Notes under the pieces: model-generated
Told to the model about the DNA's origin: nothing
Database searches by the model: none
Seen by the model: the letters and a program-made list of their open reading frames with translations, nothing else
Position numbers and translations under genes: made by a program
Shown: positions 54,076 to 61,741 of the stretch, in pieces
Position numbering within the stretch: the stretch's first letter is position 1
Layout of the letters: the number at the start of each line of letters is the position of its first letter
NCBI RefSeq assembly: GCF_002914525.1
Contig: NZ_LODW01000116.1
Coordinates: 124,001-188,000 of the forward strand
DNA length: 64,000 nt
Reading direction: 5' to 3'
Source: Rhizobium hidalgonense
GTDB lineage: Bacteria > Pseudomonadota > Alphaproteobacteria > Rhizobiales > Rhizobiaceae

Positions 54076-55266
54076 TTATTGAGCGGTCGCGACCTTCTCT
54101 TCCATCTGCGGTATGACGACCGCGCCTGGACGAATGCGCTGCAGACCGTTGACAACGATCTTTTCGCCCGCATTCAGGCCGCTTTCGACCACCCGCTGAC
54201 CGTCGGCCAGTGTGCCGAGCTGGACCTGCCGGTAGGAGACCTTGTTCTCGCCGTCAACGACGAAGACGAATTTCTTGTCCTGGTCGGTGCCGACGGCGCG
54301 GTCGCTGATGACGATCTTGTTCTCGGCCTTCGGCTGGCCCATGCGCACCCGCACGAACTGGCCGGGGATGAGACGCCCGCCCGGATTGTCGAACACGGCG
54401 CGTACGGCGATCGTGCCGCTTGATGCATCGACCTCATTGTCGATCAGTTGCAGCTTGCCCTTGATCGGCGTGCCGCTGTCGGCCAGCGTGCCGACCTCGA
54501 CCGGGATCTCTTCGACGGCAGGCAGGGCGCTGTCCGTCTCAGGAAGCTGGGCAAGAGCGCGCGTCACCATCTCTTCGCTGGCATTGAAGCTCGCATAGAT
54601 CGGATCGACCGAAACGAGCGTCGTCAGTTCAGGCGAGGCGGAGCCGGCGGCAACAAGGTTACCGGCGGTCACCTCGATCTTGCCGATGCGGCCGGACACC
54701 GGCGCCCGCACCTGCGTATAATCGAGGTCGAGCTGCGCCGACTGCAGTGCGGCCTGCGCCGAACGCAGCCCCGCCTGCGCCTCGGCCAACGTGCTCTGGC
54801 GCTGATCGAGATCGCTCTGGGAGATGGTGCGGCTGTCGGAAAGCCTGCGGCCGCGATCGAGCTCGGTCTGCGCCAGGCTGACCTTGGCATCGGCCGAAGC
54901 GACTTGGCCCTGCGCCTGCGCCACGCTCGCCTGATAGGGAGCCGGGTCGATGGTGAAGAGCAGGTCGCCCTGCTTGACCAGCGCCCCTTCGCGGAAGGCC
55001 ACCGACAGGATAGCGCCGGCAACGCGCGACCGAACTTGCACACGGTCGACGGCTTCGAGACGGCCGGAAAAACTCTCCCAGGCTGTTACGTCACGCGCCG
55101 TGACGACGGCAACCGTCACCGGCACAGCGGGAGGCTGCGCGGGGGCGGAAGCGGCCGTAGCGGTCGTGCTCATCGGCAATTCGAAAAACAATGCGGCGCC
55201 GGAAACGGACGCAACAAGGCCTAAGCCGGCGCCCACCAGGGCCCAGCGCTTACTTCTGGACGTCAT
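54076..55266 (-). CDS. RND efflux periplasmic adaptor (MexE/AcrA type)
   Basis: A 396-residue membrane-fusion protein. The N-terminal anchor (WALVGAGLGLVASVSGAALFF) is followed by a lipoyl half-motif (VQVRSRVAGAILSVAFREGALVKQGDLLF), a helical hairpin rich in Gln/Ala (QAQGQVASADAKVSLAQTEL), the second lipoyl half (LDYTQVRAPVSGRIGKIEV) and a beta-barrel with PGQFVRVRMG. It links the downstream pump to an outer-membrane channel. It is first of the two RND genes and is preceded by the hydrolase gene on the same strand. Confidence 0.94.
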   Translation of the reverse strand: MTSRSKRWALVGAGLGLVASVSGAALFFELPMSTTATAASAPAQPPAVPVTVAVVTARDVTAWESFSGRLEAVDRVQVRSRVAGAILSVAFREGALVKQGDLLFTIDPAPYQASVAQAQGQVASADAKVSLAQTELDRGRRLSDSRTISQSDLDQRQSTLAEAQAGLRSAQAALQSAQLDLDYTQVRAPVSGRIGKIEVTAGNLVAAGSASPELTTLVSVDPIYASFNASEEMVTRALAQLPETDSALPAVEEIPVEVGTLADSGTPIKGKLQLIDNEVDASSGTIAVRAVFDNPGGRLIPGQFVRVRMGQPKAENKIVISDRAVGTDQDKKFVFVVDGENKVSYRQVQLGTLADGQRVVESGLNAGEKIVVNGLQRIRPGAVVIPQMEEKVATAQ

Positions 55267-55314
55267 CAGTGCTCTCCTTGCGGCCCCCTGGGCCGCCGAA
55301 ATATTAGATCTTCT

Positions 55315-56127
55315 TCAATGCAATTGCGGTTGGACGCTTAAATCTCGAAGGAAGCTTCCGAAATGGCGGCTGACGTTTTCCTGCCAGTCGGGCGCTCCGT
55401 CGGATTTCCCACCATAAATCGAGGGCCAGCCTGTCCCGGCGGGAAAGACATGCTGGCGCACACCGACGCCGGCCTTTGTCAGGCGAGCACCGTAACCAAT
55501 TGTTTCGTCGTGCAGCGGATCGTCTTCCGCTGTGAATATCAGCGCCGGCGCGACGCCGGAAATACGCGAACAGAGGCAAGGCGCCGCGTAGGGGTGACAA
55601 CCGCCGCCGCTCAAGTAATGGCTCCAGCCTTCCGTCCAGCGCCGACGCATGCCGATGGCATCCGCCTTGCGGATCGACGACGTGCCCATGAACGGATCGA
55701 GCAGCGGCGAAATCAGCACCTGACCGTCGAGCGCATCCGGCATCTGATCGCGTGCCTTCAGCGCCACGCCGGCGGCAACATTGCCGCCTGCTTCTTCGCC
55801 GGCGACGAAGAGCAACGACTTGCGGTCGCCAAGACCGGCCCGCTTGTTGGCGAGATAGGTGAAAACCGAAAAGGAGACTTCCAGCGCCTGCGGAAATAGA
55901 TTGCCGGAAAGGCTGCTGTAATCGGCGGCGACGACGATGGCGCCAGCCTTGGCCAAGCTCATCGCCACCGGCCGGTCGACGTTCGTCTCGCTATCGAGAA
56001 AAGCGCCGCCATGCAGGTAAAGCACGATGGGCGGACCCTTGCCGTAATCGGCGCCCTGGTAGATGCGTGCGGAAACGGGGCCGATGGCCACCTTATCCAG
56101 CATCATATCTTTCCATGCCACCGTCAT
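55315..56127 (-). CDS. HSL-type alpha/beta-hydrolase with missing nucleophile serine
   Basis: A 270-residue protein with the fold of the hormone-sensitive-lipase esterases: the oxyanion-hole motif LYLHGGAFLDSE, the DYSSLSGNLFPQALE segment, the acid region AEDDPLHDE and a late HVFPAG histidine. The usual nucleophile elbow GDSAGG reads VAGEEAGGN here, so the catalytic Ser is replaced by Glu; I checked this in the DNA (GGCGAAGAAGCAGGC on the minus strand). It is thus probably not a normal esterase. It is upstream of the RND genes and divergent from a LysR regulator across a 20-bp palindrome. Confidence 0.85.
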   Translation of the reverse strand: MTVAWKDMMLDKVAIGPVSARIYQGADYGKGPPIVLYLHGGAFLDSETNVDRPVAMSLAKAGAIVVAADYSSLSGNLFPQALEVSFSVFTYLANKRAGLGDRKSLLFVAGEEAGGNVAAGVALKARDQMPDALDGQVLISPLLDPFMGTSSIRKADAIGMRRRWTEGWSHYLSGGGCHPYAAPCLCSRISGVAPALIFTAEDDPLHDETIGYGARLTKAGVGVRQHVFPAGTGWPSIYGGKSDGAPDWQENVSRHFGSFLRDLSVQPQLH

Positions 56128-56198
56128 GCTTCCGGTCTCTTTCGCGTCTCACAAACAGACAACGCCTGCCGCTTGCATTTTGCACAAAAAACATATTG

Positions 56199-56218
56199 TT
56201 ATTCCAACCAGGGAATAA
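56199..56218. promoter_or_regulatory. Perfect palindrome between hydrolase and LysR genes
   Basis: TTATTCC (56199-56205), 6 bp, GGAATAA (56212-56218). It is centred almost exactly midway between the two divergent starts, about 71 bp from each. A LysR operator controlling both sides is the simplest reading. Confidence 0.6.
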
Positions 56219-56288
56219 GAAGCGATATCGCGATTACACTGTTCCAGATCTCGAACAATGGTGCAACGCAAACTGCGGACTTCAACCG

Positions 56289-57200
56289 ATGGATCAGCTC
56301 TCGGCAATGCGCGTCTTCATCCGGGTGGTGGAGACGGGCAATTTCACCCGCGCCGCCGACATGCTCGCCATGCCCAAGGCGACGGTAACCAATCTCATCC
56401 AGGGCCTGGAGGCGCATCTGCGCACCAAGCTGTTGAATCGGACGACGCGCCGGGTCATGGTGACCACGGATGGCGCGCTTTATTACGAACGCGCCGCCCA
56501 GATCATTTCTGAACTGGAGGAACTCGACGGCAGCCTCTCCAATTCGCAGAGCCTGCCGAGCGGGCGACTGCGTGTCGAAATGGCCGGTGCTTTCGCCGAT
56601 TGGATCGTCGTTCCCGCACTCTGCGATTTTTACCAGCGTTATCCCGATATCCGCATCGACCTCGGCGTCGGCGACCGCACGGTCGATTATCTTGCGGAAA
56701 ATGTCGACTGCGCGCTGCGGGGCGGCACGCCGGCCGACCAGTCGCTGATCGCGCGCCGTGTCTCCGAGGTCGAGATGCTTACCTGTGCCTCACCGAGCTA
56801 TATCCAGAAATTCGGCATGCCCGAGCGGCCGGAGGATCTGGAGGCCGATCATTACTCCGTCAACTATTTCCGCGCCCAGAACAACCGAACGCTGCCTTTC
56901 GAATTTCGCCGGAACAACGAGGTGATCGAGACCAGTCCGCGTTACATCGCTTCGGTCAACGATAGCCGTACCTATCTGACGGCTGCGCTCACAGGTCTTG
57001 GTATCGCGCAGGTGCCGATCTTCATGGCGCGTGAGCCGATGGCAAAGGGTGAACTCGTCCGCGTGCTCCCGGACTGGCGCCGCGATCCGCTGCCGCTCTA
57101 CGTCGTCTACCCCCCGAACCGCCACCTCAGCAACAAGGTCCGCGTCTTTGTCGACTGGCTGGTGAAGCTTCTGGTGGAGGCCAGACTGAACGACTTCTGA
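56289..57200 (+). CDS. LysR-family regulator facing the hydrolase/RND genes
   Basis: A 303-residue LysR-type transcription regulator: N-terminal winged helix MDQLSAMRVFIRVVETGNFT...AMPKATVTNLIQGLEAHLRTKLLNRTTR, then an effector-binding domain (VDCALRGGTPADQSLIARRV, a pattern of the AaeR/DmlR-like subgroup). The ATG at 56289 is fixed by the HTH; the frame is open from 56067. It probably controls the divergent hydrolase and the efflux genes behind it. Effector unknown. Confidence 0.92.
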   Translation: MDQLSAMRVFIRVVETGNFTRAADMLAMPKATVTNLIQGLEAHLRTKLLNRTTRRVMVTTDGALYYERAAQIISELEELDGSLSNSQSLPSGRLRVEMAGAFADWIVVPALCDFYQRYPDIRIDLGVGDRTVDYLAENVDCALRGGTPADQSLIARRVSEVEMLTCASPSYIQKFGMPERPEDLEADHYSVNYFRAQNNRTLPFEFRRNNEVIETSPRYIASVNDSRTYLTAALTGLGIAQVPIFMAREPMAKGELVRVLPDWRRDPLPLYVVYPPNRHLSNKVRVFVDWLVKLLVEARLNDF

Positions 57201-57431
57201 GCGCAAAAAATACGGCCCGGAGGCAGGAAACCTTCAACGGACCGTAATATGTGCAACTTTGAACATCAAGCCTGTCGCACCGCAGGAAGGGCGCGGCAGG
57301 CTCTGGAGGTTCGGAAAAGAGCGGCAGGGAATTCCACTCTCTCGCGATAGAACAGATATACGGACTCTCCGCAGGATTGTAAGCGGAAATGCCGCAAGCC
57401 CGTTCACATAATTGCGATCGCGCCGCCTGCG

Positions 57432-58175
57432 TCAGACCACGCCGCCATTGGCGCGCAGCGCCTGACCATTGATCCAGCCGCCGTCGGGGCCGGCGAGAAA
57501 GGCCACCGCGGCGGCGATGTCCTCGGGCTTTCCGAGGCGCTCCAGCGGGTTCATCTTCGCCATGCGAGCGACGAGTTCCTCCGACTTGCCATTGAGGAAA
57601 AGATCGGTGGCGACGGGACCGGGCGCGATGGCGTTGACGGTGATATTGCGGCCGCGCATCTCCTTGGCCATGATCGCCGTCAACGTTTCGACTGCGGCCT
57701 TGGTAGCGGCATAGACACCATAGGTTTCGAGCTTCAACCCGACGACCGAGGTCGAGAAATTGATGATCCGGCCGCCGTCGCGCAGGCGCTTGGCGGCCTC
57801 GCGCAACGTATTGAAGGTGCCCTTGAGGTTGACGGCAATCTGGCGGTCGAAATTGGCATCATCGGCGTCGGCGAGAGAGGAGAGCATCATGATGCCGGCA
57901 TTGTTGACGAGAACGTCGACCCCGCCGAAAACGGCTTCCGCGGCATCGAACATGCGGCGAACAGCTTGTGGATCGCTGACATCAGCTTTCTCAGTCAGCG
58001 CCTTGCCGCCGGCCTGCTCGATCTCCCTGGCGAGTTCCTCGGCGGGCGCCGCATTGCCGGAATAATTGATGACGACGGCAAAACCATCCCTGGCGAGACG
58101 TTGGGCGACGGCCGCGCCGATGCCGCGGGAAGCGCCGGTGACCAACGCGACCTTGCCGTTTTGTCTGGAAGCCAT
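57432..58175 (-). CDS. SDR-family oxidoreductase
   Basis: A 247-residue short-chain dehydrogenase/reductase: cofactor motif VTGASRGIGAAVAQ, NNAG at the end of the fourth strand, catalytic FSTSVVGLKLETYGVYAATKAAV (Ser, Tyr, Lys) and the C-terminal GGWINGQALRANGG. Similar proteins are annotated as 3-oxoacyl-ACP reductase-like; the substrate is not evident, and NADPH is likely from the NYSGN segment. It is divergent from the second LysR gene, with a palindrome next to its ribosome-binding site. Confidence 0.92.
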   Translation of the reverse strand: MASRQNGKVALVTGASRGIGAAVAQRLARDGFAVVINYSGNAAPAEELAREIEQAGGKALTEKADVSDPQAVRRMFDAAEAVFGGVDVLVNNAGIMMLSSLADADDANFDRQIAVNLKGTFNTLREAAKRLRDGGRIINFSTSVVGLKLETYGVYAATKAAVETLTAIMAKEMRGRNITVNAIAPGPVATDLFLNGKSEELVARMAKMNPLERLGKPEDIAAAVAFLAGPDGGWINGQALRANGGVV

Positions 58176-58188
58176 TGTCTTTCTCCTT

Positions 58189-58205
58189 TCATCGCGTTTC
58201 GATGA
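58189..58205. promoter_or_regulatory. Palindrome in front of the SDR gene
   Basis: TCATCG (58189-58194), 5 bp, CGATGA (58200-58205), directly upstream of the GAAAGGAGAAAG ribosome-binding region of the SDR gene. A LysR operator for this divergent pair is inferred. Confidence 0.45.
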
Positions 58206-58282
58206 GAGGAAGATAAGCCCTTTCCTTCCACGAATAATCCGCCATCTTACGCCATCACTATCCGGGGACGACGAACAAACAG

Positions 58283-59191
58283 ATGGACAGATTCGATGCC
58301 ATGCGGGTGTTTTGCCGCATCATGGAACGCCGCAGCTTCACGCTTGCCGCCGAAGACACCGGCCTGCCGCGATCAACCGTCACCGATGCGGTGAAGCAGC
58401 TGGAGGCTCGCCTCGGCGTGCGCCTGCTCCAGCGCACCACACGCCATGTCAGCCCGACGCTCGACGGCGAAGCCTATTACCAGCGCTGCCTGTCCATCCT
58501 CGCCGATATCGAAGATGCCGAGGGCGCCTTTGCCGGCGCCAAGCCGAGGGGGATGCTGCGGGTCGACGTGCATGGCACCCTTGCCCGCCATTTCGTGCTG
58601 CCGAGCCTGCCATCCTTCCTGGAGACTTATCCCGACATCGAATTCTACATGAGCGAGGGCGACCGACTGGTCGACCTGGTGCGCGAAGGCATCGATTGCG
58701 TGCTGCGCGTCGGCACGCCCGGGGATAGCGACATGATCATCAGGCGCGTTGCCATGCTGGATGAGATTACCCTCGCCTCGCCTGATTATATCGCCAGCCA
58801 CGGCCTACCGCAGCATCCGGACCGGCTTGCCGGCCACCGCATGGTCGGTTTCCGCTCCAACGGCACCGGCAGCCCGCTGCCGCTCGAATTCATCGTCGAC
58901 GGCGTGGTTCGCGAGATCACCATTCCCGCCACCGTCACTGTCAACGCCGCCGAAACTTATATTTCGGCGGCGAGAATAGGCCTCGGCCTGATCCAGATCC
59001 CGCGGTATCACGCCGAAAAAGATCTTGCCGAGGCAACGCTGATCCATGTGCTTGAGGATTTTCCGCTGACCCCGACGCCGGTTTCCCTGCTCTATCCGCG
59101 CAACCGCCAGCTTTCGCCGCGCGTGCGGGTCTTCATCGACTGGCTGGTGAAGGTCTTCGCTCGACAAAAGTCGGAAAACGCGCTTTGCTAA
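58283..59191 (+). CDS. LysR-family regulator facing the SDR gene
   Basis: A 302-residue LysR-type regulator: MDRFDAMRVFCRIMERRSFT...LPRSTVTDAVKQLEARLGVRLLQRTTR winged helix, followed by the effector domain (VDLVREGIDCVLRVGTPGDSDMIIRRV). It is a clear paralogue of the LysR encoded 2 kb to the left. It probably controls the divergent SDR gene, a common arrangement. Effector unknown. Confidence 0.92.
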   Translation: MDRFDAMRVFCRIMERRSFTLAAEDTGLPRSTVTDAVKQLEARLGVRLLQRTTRHVSPTLDGEAYYQRCLSILADIEDAEGAFAGAKPRGMLRVDVHGTLARHFVLPSLPSFLETYPDIEFYMSEGDRLVDLVREGIDCVLRVGTPGDSDMIIRRVAMLDEITLASPDYIASHGLPQHPDRLAGHRMVGFRSNGTGSPLPLEFIVDGVVREITIPATVTVNAAETYISAARIGLGLIQIPRYHAEKDLAEATLIHVLEDFPLTPTPVSLLYPRNRQLSPRVRVFIDWLVKVFARQKSENALC

Positions 59192-59214
59192 TATGAGCGC
59201 TTGGGGGAACGGCC

Positions 59215-59529
59215 ATGGCACTCAACGATATCACCGTCTACCAGACTGAAGACGGCTTCGTCGTCGAGTTCGGCGGCGAAGGCGTGGACAGCATTGCCGT
59301 GACGCTGCGAAGCACGCCGGAATTGACGCCGGAAAACGCCGTTTCGCGGGCCAAAGCCCTGCTTGCGGCGGCGATCGAACCCGCCCATGGCGACGGCGCG
59401 CGCGGCAAGGACCCCGCTCTTCTCGAAGAGGAACTGGAGGAAGGCCTGGAAGACTCCTTCCCAGCGAGCGACCCGGTCTCGGTCACATCGTCCTCGATCC
59501 CGATGCGCGATCCGAATGCCGGCCGTTAA
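59215..59529 (+). CDS. Small acidic hypothetical protein
   Basis: A 104-residue protein starting MALNDITVYQTEDGFVVEFGGEG, with an acidic helix LLEEELEEGLEDSFPASDPVSVT near the C-terminus. The EDSFPASDPVS motif recurs in short alphaproteobacterial proteins of unknown role. GGGGGAACGGCC precedes the ATG. It is 23 bp after the LysR gene and might be co-transcribed. No function proposed. Confidence 0.75.
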   Translation: MALNDITVYQTEDGFVVEFGGEGVDSIAVTLRSTPELTPENAVSRAKALLAAAIEPAHGDGARGKDPALLEEELEEGLEDSFPASDPVSVTSSSIPMRDPNAGR

Positions 59530-59581
59530 TGCCATGGCGCCAAAGCATGAAGCGGTTTCGGGATGACGGCGGGTGCACCGG

Positions 59582-60199
59582 ATGTTATCTGCATCGGCCA
59601 TGATCGATGGTGGAACGATATCGGGCGCGATCGGCACCGGCGCGCTGACCGGCGAAAGCCTCAAGGCGTTCTTCGAGCGCGACGCTATCGCCGTTGCCCG
59701 GGATCTGCTCGGCTGCCATCTCACAGTCGATGGCTCCGGCGGCCGCATCACCGAGACGGAAGCCTATTTCCCCGATGACGAGGCCTCCCACAGTTTTCGC
59801 GGTCCGTCCAAGCGAAACGGCGCCATGTTCGGCCGGCCCGGCAATGTCTATATCTACCGCATCTACGGCATGTACTGGTGCCTGAATTTCGTCTGCCATC
59901 CGGGCTCGGCCGTGCTGATCCGCGCGCTCGAGCCGGAAACGGGAATCCCTTTGATGATGGAGCGGCGCGGCAGCGATATACTGACCGCGCTCTGCAGCGG
60001 CCCCGGCAAACTCTGCCAGGCGCTCGGCATCGATATCAACCTCAACGACCGGCCGCTCGACCGCCCGCCTTACGCGCTCACGCCCTCCGCGCCTGTGCCC
60101 GTCGTCTCGGGAAAACGCATCGGCATCACGAAAAATGCCGAAGCACCTTGGCGCTTCGGCATTCAGGGGTCGCGTTTTCTTAGCAAGCCTTTTCGCTGA
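59582..60199 (+). CDS. 3-methyladenine DNA glycosylase (AAG/MPG family)
   Basis: Removes alkylated purines from DNA in base-excision repair. 205 residues from the ATG at 59582 (a GTG at 59573 or ATG at 59600 are alternatives). Diagnostic blocks: DLLGCHL, GGRITETEAYFPDDEASHSFRG split around the catalytic Glu, MFGRPGNVYIYRIYGMYWCLN, LIRALEP, SGPGKLCQALGI. The last ~25 codons contain a perfect 11-bp inverted repeat that serves as a terminator on the other strand. The stop abuts the stop of the convergent efflux gene with no gap. Confidence 0.92.
   Translation: MLSASAMIDGGTISGAIGTGALTGESLKAFFERDAIAVARDLLGCHLTVDGSGGRITETEAYFPDDEASHSFRGPSKRNGAMFGRPGNVYIYRIYGMYWCLNFVCHPGSAVLIRALEPETGIPLMMERRGSDILTALCSGPGKLCQALGIDINLNDRPLDRPPYALTPSAPVPVVSGKRIGITKNAEAPWRFGIQGSRFLSKPFR
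60134..60163 (-). terminator. Terminator of the EmrAB-type operon, inside the glycosylase gene
   Basis: AATGCCGAAGC (60134-60144) and GCTTCGGCATT (60153-60163) form a perfect 11-bp stem with an 8-nt loop. Read on the minus strand it ends GGCATTTTTCG, a classical intrinsic terminator, 37 bp past the stop of the efflux permease gene but within the coding sequence of the glycosylase. Confidence 0.8.
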
Positions 60200-61741
60200 T
60201 TATTCCACGACCGCGCTGTGGTCGACAGCAGGTGCCGCCTTCGGCTTGCGCAGCAGCAGCACCAGCGGAATGACCGCGAGCGACATCAGCATCAGCAGCT
60301 TGAAATCGTCCATATAAGCGATGATCGTCGATTGCAGCGTGATGATCTCGTTGAGCGAAGCGCGTCCGGCCGCCGTCAGCGGGCTGAGCCCCTGCGCCGC
60401 GACAGCGTTGAAGGCATGGTTGAACGGCGTCACATAGGATGCGATCGATTCATGATTGCTCTGCGTATTCTCGACGATCAGCGCTGAGACGATCGAAATG
60501 CCGACCGCTGAACCGATGTTTCGCGACAGATTGTAGAGGCCGGTGCCGTCGCCGCGCATATGAGCGGGCAGCGTGGCGAAAGCGATTGTCGTCAGCGGCA
60601 CGAAGAGGAAACCGAGGCCGGCGCCCTGGATGAAGCCGACCGAGATGATCGTCCATTGCGAGACATCGGGCGTCCAGCCGGTCATGTCGTACATCGCCCA
60701 GGCGGTCAGGCCGAGACCGAGCACCAGCAGCAAGCGCGTATCGACCTTGCCGATCAGCCGTCCGACGATGAACATGCAGAGCATGGTGCCAAGTCCGCGC
60801 GGCCCCATGACGATGCCGGCTGTGATGACCGGATAACCCATCAGCGTCTGCAGATAGGGCGTCATCAACGCCAGCGACGCGAGATAGGTGACGCCGACCA
60901 CGAAGATAAAAATCATGCTGACCGAGAAGTTCTGGTCGAGGAACAGCTTCGGATTGACGAAGGATTTCTCTGCCGTCAGCGTGTGCACCAGAAGCAGATA
61001 GAATGCGGCGGCGCAGATGATCGCTTCGAGCATGATCTCACCCGAGGAGAACCAATCGAGTTGCTCACCGCGGTCGAGGAAGAGTTGCAGTGCGGCGATG
61101 AACAAGCTCATCATTCCGAAGCCGAACCAGTCAAGTTTGGCGAGCGCATCCCGCTTCGTTTCCGAAACGAAGATGACGATACCGGCAAAAGCCAGCGCGC
61201 CGATCGGCACGTTGATGTAGAACACCCAGCGCCAGCTGATATTGTCGGTCAGCCAGCCGCCGATGACCGGCCCGAGGACCGGCCCGACCATCACCGAGAC
61301 GCCGAAAAGCGCCATGGCCGAACCGCGCTCCTCCACCGTATAGATATCGAGAAGAATACCCTGGGAAAGCGGCACCAGCGATGCGCCGAACAAGCCCTGC
61401 AGCAGGCGGAAGGCGACGATCTGGTTCAGCGATTGCGCCAGGCCGCAGAGCACCGAAGCAACCACGAAACCGGCGATGGCGACGAGCAGCACACGCTTGC
61501 GGCCGAACTTGGCGGCGAGGAAACCCGAGGGCGGCGTCATGATCGCCGCCGCGACGATATAGGATGTCAGGACCCAGTTGATCTGGTCGGCCGACGCCGA
61601 CACGCTGCCTTGGATATAAGGCAGCGCCACGTTGGCGATCGTCGTATCCAGCGCCTGCATGATGACAGCAAGGATGACGCAGGCCGTGATCGCGCCGCGA
61701 TTGGCGACCGAGGTCGCCGGAGATGTAGCAACGTTACTCAT
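60200..61741 (-). CDS. emrB: DHA2-family MFS multidrug exporter (EmrB type)
   Basis: A 513-residue inner-membrane drug/proton antiporter with 14 predicted helices. Signatures: LDTTIANVALPYIQGSVSAS (motif D1), GFLAAKFGRKRVLL (motif A), GPVLGPVIGGWLTDNISWRWVFYINVPIG (motif C with the WRW). The ATG at 61741 (MSNVATSPATS) overlaps the adaptor gene by 8 bp; the frame is open to 61816. It works with the EmrA-type adaptor upstream. Related EmrAB pumps in R. etli (RmrAB) export plant phenolics, but the substrate of this one is unknown. Confidence 0.92.
   Translation of the reverse strand: MSNVATSPATSVANRGAITACVILAVIMQALDTTIANVALPYIQGSVSASADQINWVLTSYIVAAAIMTPPSGFLAAKFGRKRVLLVAIAGFVVASVLCGLAQSLNQIVAFRLLQGLFGASLVPLSQGILLDIYTVEERGSAMALFGVSVMVGPVLGPVIGGWLTDNISWRWVFYINVPIGALAFAGIVIFVSETKRDALAKLDWFGFGMMSLFIAALQLFLDRGEQLDWFSSGEIMLEAIICAAAFYLLLVHTLTAEKSFVNPKLFLDQNFSVSMIFIFVVGVTYLASLALMTPYLQTLMGYPVITAGIVMGPRGLGTMLCMFIVGRLIGKVDTRLLLVLGLGLTAWAMYDMTGWTPDVSQWTIISVGFIQGAGLGFLFVPLTTIAFATLPAHMRGDGTGLYNLSRNIGSAVGISIVSALIVENTQSNHESIASYVTPFNHAFNAVAAQGLSPLTAAGRASLNEIITLQSTIIAYMDDFKLLMLMSLAVIPLVLLLRKPKAAPAVDHSAVVE

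Noticed and set aside
57266..57304. Hairpin (GCCTGTCGC / GCGGCAGGC) after the first LysR gene
   Set aside because: Stem includes a G-U pair, has no T-run and lies 66 bp from the stop; too weak to call a terminator.
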